Shown here one piece after another: positions 33,814-42,916 of a stretch of DNA of 64,000 nt; the first letter of the stretch is position 1; every line of letters begins with the position of its first letter. Made by a program: the position numbers and the translations under genes. Location of the stretch: contig JAAKBF010000036.1 of NCBI GenBank assembly GCA_012656075.1, forward strand, positions 1 through 64,000, read 5' to 3'. This stretch comes from Phytophthora hibernalis (taxonomy: Eukaryota; Oomycota; Peronosporomycetes; Peronosporales; Peronosporaceae). Under the pieces are notes generated by a model, which was not told where the DNA came from, made no database searches, and worked only from the letters and a program-made list of their open reading frames with translations.

Positions 33814-34155
33814 TACTTACGACTTTAGTTAGCTTGTTTTCGATACGCTTATCTGGGAACTAAGGGGCTAAGCTCGCACCACTTGCTTGCGAACCATCAA
33901 TTTGCTTGAAAAGACGCTACGAAATGGACTTGCTTGAAAATAATCGGTAACTTATACTCCTTCCCGCACGTCGAACATATGCCACATACAAACATATAGT
34001 GACAAGGATACGTCGTAACTTACGACTTTAGTTAGCTTGTTTTCGATACACTTATCTGGGAACTAAGGGCTAAGCTCGCACCACTTGCTTGCGAACCATC
34101 AATTTGCTTGAAAAGACGCTACGAAATGGACTTGCTTGAAAATAAACATCCGTTT
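33814..34155. repeat. Direct repeat of about 138 bp
   Basis: Copies at about 33814-33952 and 34018-34155 (both cttacgactttagttagctt ... gacttgcttgaaaataa) differ at one base and one G-run length. The sequence between them is unrelated. Nothing coding is seen from 33830 to 34490 apart from the EF-hand fragment. Confidence 0.9.
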
Positions 34156-34184
34156 GCTTGAAAATAATCCATACCCGTTGTTTT

Positions 34185-34290
34185 CTGTAGCTTTGGTGCT
34201 CAAAACCGACGATAGTTCACGTATTGAAACTTGGTCCGCATCCTTGCTCGACGTTGCCCTGTACAACAAGTTTAGCTGCTTGCAAGAATA
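34185..34290 (-). pseudogene. Fragment of the centrin-like gene
   Basis: Matches 22515-22620 (tttggtgctcaaaa.cgacga, ttcacgtattgaaacttggt, ccctgtacaacaag). It corresponds to the last EF-hand (SIREL region) of the gene at 22273-23045. Only about 100 bp survive. Confidence 0.8.
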
Positions 34291-34492
34291 AAATTGTACG
34301 CCGACAATAGGTCAAAAACAGAACATTTGTTCGAATCATTTCCAGACAGAGGAGGTACTACAGTAGCAGCAGAGGTCCGCCAATACAGTATGAAATATTA
34401 TTGGGCAGCCGCCATCTTAATAATAATAACGGCAATTCCTGACGAAGCAATAATAAATATTGCCGCAATTTATATTGAATTGTTTTTTACAG

Positions 34493-34740
34493 TTAAGCGC
34501 GTCCTTCTCCTCTTCTCCCTCTCCCTCTCACCCCAGAAGGCGTTCCTTCCGGGATAATTACTCGCCGGTCGATTGGCCACACAGTCCCCAGCTCGCCTCG
34601 CTCAAAATCGCGGATGATTTCCTGTGGTAGGTCGGCTGCCGGTTGCCATGTTGGTCGTTCATAGCCGACCCAACCAACGAAAACGTAGGTATTGCCCTCT
34701 ACGCTTATCTTCTTAGCGTAGATGAACTCGGTGGTGAAGA
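34493..34740 (-). mobile_element. Chromodomain relic of an LTR-retrotransposon type
   Basis: The minus strand reads NLFTTEFIYAKKISVEGNTY, then VFVGWVGYERPTWQPAADLP and IIRDFERGELG before TAA at 34493. Aromatic GYERPTWQP and the following helix fit a chromodomain such as those ending Gypsy integrases. Upstream of the domain the frame is broken (stop near 34760), and MPRKNRRLAQIDKL near 34940 may belong to the same ORF. No integrase is seen nearby. Confidence 0.6.
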
Positions 34741-35352
34741 GGTTCGGCCCTCGAAGTCGGACCTATCACTTTCGGATGTGGTGACAGAAACACAAAGTGA
34801 CGGGGGGCGCTGAACCTGAGACGGGAACCACCCACGTGCTCCGCCAGGGTCACGTAGCGTATTCGCAATTGATCGGTCGGATCGAGCGCTTGTTGTCGGC
34901 CAGCTTGTCTATTTGCGCGAGGCGCCTATTCTTTCGCGGCATCTCTCAAATTGCGTAATGCTCTTGTAGTACTGCAATCATCAAAATGAAGTGCGAGACG
35001 GCTATTTGTATCTACCTGGTTGAGGTGCTCGGATATTTATAAATCTAAATTTATATTTAGTCGCTTTGAAGTATTTTTCTTTTATCTAATAATATCAAAA
35101 TATTATTACCACTTCGACATATGCGGCATATATCGGACTTGAATACACGTCGACATGGCCACACGTTCTATCAAAACCTCTTCTACTCTGTCAATATCAG
35201 CTGATCAGTATCAGTAAAACCTTATCCGTATGCACAAGTACGATTTGGTTTGATTCAATATAGTACAAAAAAGTCTTTTAGCAATGATTCCAAATAATAC
35301 CATAAATAAAATCACTGTAAAACGACAACAAAATCATTGATTGTATTGAGAT

Positions 35353-36833
35353 TTAAGCACTATTCTCTGCGTTAACTGTAGCAACAGTGTTGACATCCCA
35401 CATGCTGTGGTTGGCACGGAGAAAGAAGAGCTGCTCAAAGTTTGAAGGGATAACCGATCGACGCTGGGGAGTCATGACGAGCTTACACTGAGAGAACAAC
35501 CGCTCCACCGTATTTGAAGTCGGCGGAACCATCCTTACGAGAGGAATATACGTTGTCGTAGAGATTTCTTGCGGGATCTTCTTTCCTCCGCTTCCCAGAA
35601 GCTGGGACGCGTAATCTTCATATCTCTCCTTGCGCTTCTTCCCAGACGTCGTTACACACTCAAAGCGCTTTAGTGCTGCCTCCTCCGTCGTCGATAGCTC
35701 GCAATTCGAAATTAAATGAACGATTCCAGATTCAAGCGCTGGAGTGTGAACGATCTTCGCGTTTGCTTTCAGATGTTCTGCCATGAATGGATACTCCTTT
35801 AAAAGGGCATCAAACATCATGCGGACGTCTGCCATGTCCGTATCATCACGTTGCAATCGCTTGCATATGCTCTCAAACTTCTTTATCGAACAGTGCATTA
35901 CGTTTCCGGTGCTTGCCACCTGTTGGAATCAGCTCCTCCACAGCATCTACCTTCTTGATCTCTGGGCGAATCCGTATGTAGCGCTTCACCCTGGTAAATG
36001 TTGAAGAGCATCGAGTGACGTTGCGCTTGACAGGCAGAAGCTTCGTGTGTTTCTTGAGCTCTGCAAAATTGTTTTCGTGCCATTAGATCGTTGACAGCAT
36101 CCAATATAGTCTCATGTGGAGCCAAGTCCTTGTTTACGGCCAGGTTGAAACGGTGGCTAGCACACCCGACCAACGGAGCGTCCATCTTGGTTGCGATCAA
36201 CCGGTTCGTGCTGCAGTTATCGCCTACCAGAAATCCCACCATGTCCATGGTCTTGTTGTACACGTCGAGAATGCTCTCGAACAGCTGCACATGTGCATCT
36301 GTCGTCTGTGTGCCGTCAGTGAGGGGGACAGCCCCAGTAACGGCACGCGCAAGACACCATATGTCTCGTAAACCGCGTAGAGGCCGATGTAATGCACATC
36401 AGCATGTGTCCATCCGTCGAACATGAGGCCAAAGCTCCTTCTCGAGCTTGAATCCGACATTGATCGCAATTCCTTCCATGCACTATTGAACGGATTTGAC
36501 TGCCACCGGTCGCATCTTACTCATGGCTCGGGTGAGCACATCTTCAACCTCGTGGACGGGCATGTTTCGCTCGATTATCCAGTGGATCCATTGGAAGAGA
36601 TGGTTTTCTTCCTCACTCACGAAGCCAAACGACGGCAGGGAGCGGCTGGCGTTGGCGAGGGATGTCGCGTATTGAGCCTCGTAGCCAGAGTGTTGACCAG
36701 CCAGATGCGTCACGAGGTTGGAGTATCCAGAGCCTGTAACTTGCTTGCGGTCGCAACCGCATATATTGAAGCGAAAAAGCCGTTGTCCTAGCGGGACGAA
36801 GTAGAAGGATGTGATGTTCTTGTTGGTGACCAT
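35353..36833 (-). mobile_element. Degenerate hAT transposase
   Basis: Pieces in order from 36833. BED-type zinc finger region: FYFVPLGQRLFRFNICGCDR, with SNLVTHLAGQH. The frame breaks, then LMFDGWTHADVHYIGLYAVY and MVGFLVGDNCSTNRLIATKM, then GCASHRFNLAVNKDL. The C-terminal dimerisation domain is PPTSNTVERLFSQCKLVMTP with FEQLFFLRANHSMWDV. This order (BED finger, RNase H-like core, hAT C-terminal dimer domain) is the hAT family. At least three frame breaks (near 36480, 36280, 35910). No matching terminal inverted repeats were found. Inactive. Confidence 0.85.
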
Positions 36834-36995
36834 TGTAGTTCACGGAAGGTTGAGTTGTGAGCTTTCCGAAAGGCTTGGAGCTTGTGGAGGAGTATTTGGA
36901 CGAGCCCTGGCAGCCAGCGGATTTGATGACGCAGTAGTTGTGTGAAGTACCTCACTATTGATGTCATCGAAGCTATTTAGGCTATGACGCCTTTA

Positions 36996-37677
36996 GGGGT
37001 TTTCAGAATCAACCAAAATGCCCGGATTTCGTTTGCATCGGGCGAGCAAATCTGTCCCCTGTTTCTCAAAATACCACTGTATTTGACAAAATCCAAATCC
37101 ACCAGCTCGGGGGCTGGTGGATTTCAAATACTCCCAGGTATTTCAATCACGCACAAAGGCGGCAAGAAGCAGAGGGGCGCGATGCCTCGCCGCTCAACGT
37201 AGCAGGCGTTGCCGTCATTTACGAGCGCTGTACCCGTACTACCTACTGCTGGAGTCAACGACTCGGCTGGAGATATGCATATCTGTGGAGGCCAGCCGGT
37301 ATCTCTCGCGCTACCTTTGCCCCTCCGCATACTATAATAGCCATCGATTCGCCCCCTTACGGCTCTAAGGACTAAGGCAGCTCACATGGATCACCAAGCG
37401 ATCGCTCTACGCCTTGCATAGCTTTATGTACAACAACCCAGAACATCATTAGACGTCTCCTAATGCACACAACGAACAGCAGCCTCTCTGTTGGCAGTTA
37501 GCGCGTCACTAGGTGAAAATGAAAATGACGCCGGCGACGAGCAAATCCTGGCTAAATCCTACGACGGCCGAGTCGAGCTCCATGTTGGATTTGATACACA
37601 CCTCCCTAAAATAATCCGAGGGATTTGAGCCAAAATGCCACGGATGGGAAATGCCAAGCTGTCGATTCTGAAACCCC
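36996..37677. mobile_element. MITE with TA target duplication
   Basis: 682 bp bounded by ggggttttcagaatc and gattctgaaacccc (inverted, one extra T on the left), each flanked by TA. No ORF of note. It contains a 12-bp-stem hairpin at 37095-37124 (aaatccaccagc, 6-nt loop, complement). TA flanks suggest a Tc1/mariner-type transposase; a Harbinger origin (TWA) is an alternative. Confidence 0.7.
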
Positions 37678-37782
37678 TATTATGTGGAGATTATCGGCCG
37701 CCAGTTGCTCGGAAATAATATTTTTCTACTGATACTCCCATTGCAATTTCGTGATTTAGAAGCATGGACCAGCGTGTATTCC

Positions 37783-38273
37783 GTGATGTGCTCATGGTGG
37801 ATGGTCCTTCCGCTACCCATTGGACTTGAGACGGTGGATGAAAGCATGGAAGTGATCCTTCCCAGGAACGCGCGGATTCCAACGACGGTGACGAAGCACA
37901 ACCAGCAGGGCCGTACGGTCGAGATCTATGAAAGCGAGAAGGATATCGCATAGGAGAACGATCACATCTGCTACTTCAACTTTGCTCTGCCCCGGTACAA
38001 GATCGACAAGGCGGGTGAGTTTGCCCATCCCGTCACGTTCACTATGAACGCCAGTGGCATCTTGCAGGTGCAGGTCGGACGATTTAGAGGTAACGCCGAT
38101 GTCAAAGACCGCGATATTCTTGATGGCGGTTACATCATCGCTCTCATCAATTTCTACGTGTTCTTCCGCCTGTTCTTCGCTGATGAGAGAGATATCACTC
38201 TCCGCTACAAGAAAAATGACGCTGCCTTTTACAGCACCTTGATAGACCGATCTGCATGTATGCTTGGAGACTA
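37783..38273 (+). pseudogene. Hsp70 substrate-binding-domain relic
   Basis: Fragments of the Hsp70 C-terminal half: FRDVLMVD, a frame change near 37805, LPLPIGLETVDESMEVILPR, NARIPTTVTKHNQQGRTVEI, then YESEKDIA and an in-frame TAG at 37951. Past it: ALPRYKIDKAGEFAHPVTFT and MNASGILQVQV. This matches the family order PLSLGIET, LIPRNT.IPTKK, YEGER, V.F..DANGIL. The ATPase domain is absent and the lid is unrecognisable. The protein is divergent from canonical Hsp70, so the source may be an atypical family member. Confidence 0.7.
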
Positions 38274-38613
38274 AGTCGAACAGCATTGATAACAGTAAAA
38301 AAAGTAGCGACACCAACCAGATACTTCAACTGGAAAGAGGGCCACGCCGAAGTTCATTTAACTCACGAGAACAATTCGTGCTACTTGTTTCTCTTATTGC
38401 TGGCGCAACTGTACTATGAAACCAAGCGCTCCAACGTCAGGATGCAGCGACATCGAGAAGAGAGGGTCTAGCTTAGCCCCCACACGAACTGCGGGATCGA
38501 ATCAAGCGTTGTCTTCAACGAGGGATGTTTCTTTTTCTCGTCATGCGCTGACAACACCGAGCGGAGGAAGCGAAGTGATACGTTATCTGCTAGTAGTGTG
38601 TTTGCATCGGTCT

Positions 38614-40349
38614 TCATCGCCTCTGCCTGCTCCAAAGGTCGCCGATTGTGCGAATCTCAACCTTATCCAAGGCGGCAACCATCTTACTGCGAATACTGCG
38701 GAGTTTGCTCACGGCATTTTCGTCATTTGATATCTCCAGCTCAATCTCTTGGCGTTCGAAGCCGGCGGCGTTCTCAACTGGGACCACAAAAATTAAGGCG
38801 GCTTGGCCAGGGTCCTTCTTCACTATCTCCAATAGTTTCAGTCGTTCCAAAACCAACCCCAGTGCTTCTCCGCTAACTGGATGAGTCTGTGTCACTGTGA
38901 TCCGGAACAGCAACAAACGCTTCGTCGAAAAACTTGGAATGTTAGAAGAGTAGTAATAGAATGAGTCGATCGTCAAAAACTTCTTCGCCCTCGAAACGTG
39001 GTAGGGGCCACTCGACAGCACCGATGTGGAGAAATTGCTGCCGAAGAAGCAGTAGCGTTCGCCAATGTTAGCTGGAGTCGTCTTTTTGCACTTGAACTTC
39101 CTCAATCGTTGAGTACCAGCACGAAGAGGTCGCGCTTTAACATCACAGCCGGAACTCAATTTTTCGTGCACTCCTATCTTGAATAACGTACCACGAAACG
39201 ATGCTGCTTCTGGGCAACTCTTCAAGTGCATGAGATGATTCCTGTTGCCAGTGATTATCGACGGCCAGCACTCCACCAGCAACCGCTTCACAAACGGAGC
39301 GAGCTCCGCAAATGTGTACTTCACGTATGGGTCCTTCGGATTCGGCACATAGTGGAAGATGAAGTGGCGTGCTTGTTCACCATTCAGCCATATCTGGTCG
39401 ATCTTCTTAATGGTATCCTCAATCATGTTTTGCTGCACTTCAACGAAGGTTGCCTCCATTGATAAGCATTCGCGAGCAACTCCGCCAAAGCTGCTGTAGC
39501 GACGTTCGACTTGGTCCAAGACCATAATATCTTCAGCCTCATCGGTGGTAGTGACATGCCTTCCTTCCTGATTGAGCGTGCTCCCGTACGCAGTTGGTTT
39601 AGCCATGGTCAGATTAAGTTCTTCGGCGGCAGTCTGAAGCTCCTCAAGATCCCAGGTCGGCATTATCAGCTTCCGACAATATTGTTCCTTCTTGATCTTG
39701 TTGAACCACATCTCGTTTGGACTCGTAAAAAGACCATTTTAATGCGACTTCGACATTTAGCGGGCGTTCCATCGTACAGGTGAAACACTCCGTTCTCCGC
39801 TTGTTCCTTGGTTTTGGTTATGAGTTCACGCATTTCCGTCACAGCCCGGGCAACAACTTTCCCGTCTTGCCACACTACCACTTCATCCATCTCTGTCACA
39901 TTTGCCTTCTTGAACGAAGCTGTGATGATCGTGACGAGTGGATGCTCAAATCTGTAACGCTCAAAAAAGTACGCGTAAAACAGCGACTTGCCGATTCCTA
40001 TGTAAAATATAACACAAACAGAAAGTTAATAGCTGCACTGGCAGCCCAATCCTATAATACCAAATGTTGCCGTCTCGCCTGGCGCTCCGGTGACCGTCAC
40101 TGTTCCTTCGACGTCGGACCGGGACAGCTGTTTCAGAACCAGCTCGTAGTACAAAGGGTAGCACTTGCGCACGTAAAGCAACTCTTGCGTGTATGTGAAC
40201 TCAGTGGGCAATCCTTTGCGAACCTCCATGGTCGTGCTCTCAACCCATGTGGCTGCTGCCGTCTCCATCTCAACGCCGAAGGCACGGGTCGCAGCTGACA
40301 GCTCGTCGAATTCCGCCAGTTCCTCCTCCATTGGTTCAGCCTCAGACAT
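38614..40349 (-). CDS. Crinkler (CRN)-like NTPase protein
   Basis: Start MSEAEPMEEELAEFDELSAA at 40349. There is no signal peptide and no LFLAK-type CRN N-terminus, so secretion is not supported. A P-loop region begins at VTVTGAPG; its GKS half is beyond a segment with stops (39998-40078). It continues with KANVTEMDEVVVWQDGKVV, GVFHLYDGTPAK, then, after a one-base frame change in an A5 run (39727-39731), MWFNKIKKEQYCRKLIMPTW, DLEELQTAAEEL and a C-terminal part ending DLWSRQRR. The pattern (P-loop, ExxV.W.DG, P.W..EEL) is that of CRN-family NTPase domains, some of which act as host-cell effectors and others as internal proteins. Possibly a pseudogene. Confidence 0.65.
39998..40078 (-). other. 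Intron-like segment splitting the Walker A region
   Basis: Between the two halves of the P-loop lies a stop-containing segment ending in TTTTACATAG, a good acceptor. A GT donor (40060) gives a 63-bp intron and leaves six extra residues in the loop. A GC donor (40078) gives an 81-bp intron and leaves the loop at normal length. Both keep frame. Confidence 0.5.
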
Positions 40350-40525
40350 CAGCTTGGGTCTGTTTGTTCTCTGGATTTTATATTGTATATTGTGAATTTC
40401 GACTTAACCACCCTTACAAATTTCAAGTCAGTTGCAAAGTCGCCCATAGCAGCACAAGGGTCACAGTAAGTACGAATCAGACTTCAACTTTCGATAATAC
40501 TACGTAGTACATATCACTACAGTAG

Positions 40526-40965
40526 TCACATAAATTAGTGTCACCGACACTAATTTATGTGATGTGATGTGATTTTGCTTTTCTTCACGAAAATTAGCGT
40601 AGGTGTCGCTATTTGTGAACTAACACTAATTTAGGTATGGTAAATCTCATATATCAGCGCTGTCACTAACACTCGTCATGCTCTTCTCTGTCGTAGCAAT
40701 GACAGTCTTGCCATACAAACTCCTCGGGTACTTCTGAATTAATATCTGAAGAAGCTGTTTTGGACAATCAACACCCCTTCTGAATTAATATCTGAAGAAG
40801 CTGTTTTGGACAATCAACCTGAAGTGAAACCCCACCTCTGATCATTGCATTTCTGGAGTAGTTAATGCTGCAAAGCGCTCACATGACGAACCGATTCAGC
40901 ATCCATGACCGTAAAAACCTTCTTGCACGTGAATTAGTGTCACGAATTCGTAGTGACACTAATTC
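40526..40965. repeat. Cluster of related inverted repeats and a tandem repeat
   Basis: Hairpin 1 (40526-40562) has 17-bp arms, tcacataaattagtgtc, with a 3-nt loop. Hairpin 2 (40931-40965) has 13-bp arms, gaattagtgtcac. Both share aattagtgtca, which recurs singly near 40622 and 40971. Between them a 42-bp sequence (cttctgaattaatatctgaa...) is present twice at 40731 and 40777. Possibly a decayed foldback element. No gene between 40350 and 42916. Confidence 0.75.
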
Positions 40966-41639
40966 CCATGTGACACTAATTTTGAACACACACAAATTGC
41001 GGTGACTACAGTAGCTCTCTGATACGCGGACGCTGTAAGCATGGTTTGTTGGAGGGTAGGGTGGCGCCTCCACTTCGCTGCGGCGAGTTTTTGTAAAAAA
41101 ATGTTAAATGGTTTAAAAGATTTAGTGTATGCTGGAGCGATACACTGAGTAGGGTATCACAGTTGTTCGCAGTTAAGTCCGATTCTCGTGATAGTTGGCT
41201 ATTTTTGTAATATTCGGAAACATGTTGTCAGTCAGAATGATAAGTCCAGTCGATAAGGTAGTTGAGCTTTGTATGGGAAAGAGCCACCAGTGGGTAAGCA
41301 AAATGGAAGGAAAATGTAGGTCGAGAGGAACCGGACCGACAGACAGACACACTGACAGGACTCTAGGTTACTAGAGGGTTGATTGTGAATTCCGTTCATA
41401 TTTAGCTTTTGGCTCGATTTGTGGAATACCCCTTCTATCGACAGATGGGTCTCATTGGCCAAAATTGATTTTCTTGTTGCTTCTTACTGGTACCTCATTT
41501 CGAGATCTCTCGCTACGTTGCAGAGTTCGTGCTGCGTAGTAGCGCTTGCCGCCTGCGACCTCTCGTTACACGTGTGGTGATCGAGTCCGTGAACCCCTTT
41601 TGCACGTGTTGGTTGTGAAGCTCGTGCCCGTGAAGCTCG

Positions 41640-42070
41640 TGTTGGCCGTGTTACTCGTCACCTGGGCATCTCGTTGTTGACGTGGCGCTTGTTGCCCGTC
41701 GACGTCTCGCTGCTAGTGGACCTCTCACTGCCCGTGTACCTCTCGCTGCTAGTGGACCGCTCGCTGCTTGTGGCGCTCTAATTGCACATTTTGATTGCGA
41801 AGCTCGTGCCCATGGGCCTCGTGTCGTCCGTGGTGCTCGTCGAGATCGTTCCCGTGGATCTCTCGCTACTCGTGGCCCTCGTTCACGTGCGCTTCTAATT
41901 GCCCCTGCTGCTCGTGGAGCTTGGGCACGTGGATTTCTCGCCGCTTGCCGAGATCGTGCTACGTGTGCCCCCACATTGCTCACGGATTTCGTGCTGTGCG
42001 ATCTAACATTACTTTGTGGGGTTCGAGCTTGGGCTGGACATCCTGTTACTCGTGGAGCTCATGTTGTGCG
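41640..42070. repeat. Degenerate minisatellite
   Basis: Short motifs of the kind ctcgtgnnngtggnnctcgctgct recur about every 15-30 bp through this stretch, with heavy variation. It reads open on both strands as Arg/Ala-rich peptide, which I attribute to composition rather than coding. The following 42090-42900 holds nothing recognised except a gccgat/atcggc inverted repeat near 42490-42515. Confidence 0.6.
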
Positions 42071-42916
42071 AGAACGATGGCGTCGTTAAAGACCTAGCTG
42101 TTTCCACCAGTCTCGGGGGTAGGGATTTCAAGTTATTGAGTCTCTCTGTGAGCCTATTATAAACGAATCCGCTGCTACAAAGCAGCAGCTCACCTGAATA
42201 CGGTATTTCACTGAGTCCCAGGAGCAACAAAGGGCTCAAGCGTTGGTGTCGCGCTGGCCTACTGTCGCCTTCACGATTTGCTGTACACGTGCTACCAACT
42301 TGTAGATGTTGGATGTCACAGGCTGATACACTACGCTTGACGCTGGGCTGCGACGCCGTTCAGGATACGGGAGACTCGGACACGTTCCTGGGATGCCTGG
42401 GTTGGCGATGTCGACGCCATCTTGAAGACCGCCAGACGCAAGAGAAAACTATCACACATCATATGCTATTTGATAGTGGGGCGATTATCGGCCGATCGAT
42501 TCAATCAATCGGCCCTGAAAATTTGAGTAGAACCCACAATACCAACCGGGGTTGTATTTCTGACAATCGCTGATTGGCTGGCTGCACCGTATCATCGCTT
42601 GTACGGCGCCAAAAGACGGGGTGCCGTTTGCAATTTTAGTTGCTCGCACTGTCGCAAGTATCGCCTACCTTTACAAAAGACAAGTCAAAAACTAGTCAAG
42701 GTTGCAAACGGAACCAAATGGAGGCTGCAACTGAAGCGGAGTGCTTCCACTTACAGGCAAGCGCAGAGAACAATGTCGATGTCAGTCGACGATCTTGGCG
42801 GCAAAAGCCACCTTTCAAGGACAGAGTATATTCTCAACTGGGGCTTCTCGCCCGTTAGTCCTACAATTGCAACAAGTCCAATAGTGAGAATCAGTATAAT
42901 ACCGCAACAGCCCCAT

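Noticed and set aside
36996..37677. Treating the MITE ends as the TIRs of the adjacent hAT transposase.
   Set aside because: Both ends lie on the same side of the transposase, and the flanking TA does not fit an 8-bp hAT duplication.
38614..40349. Calling the CRN-like gene a secreted effector.
   Set aside because: No signal peptide and no LFLAK-type N-terminus are visible; only the NTPase-like body supports the family name.
41682..42089. 135-codon Arg/Ala-rich ORF.
   Set aside because: It lies in a degenerate minisatellite and is mirrored by an equally long ORF on the other strand; composition explains both.
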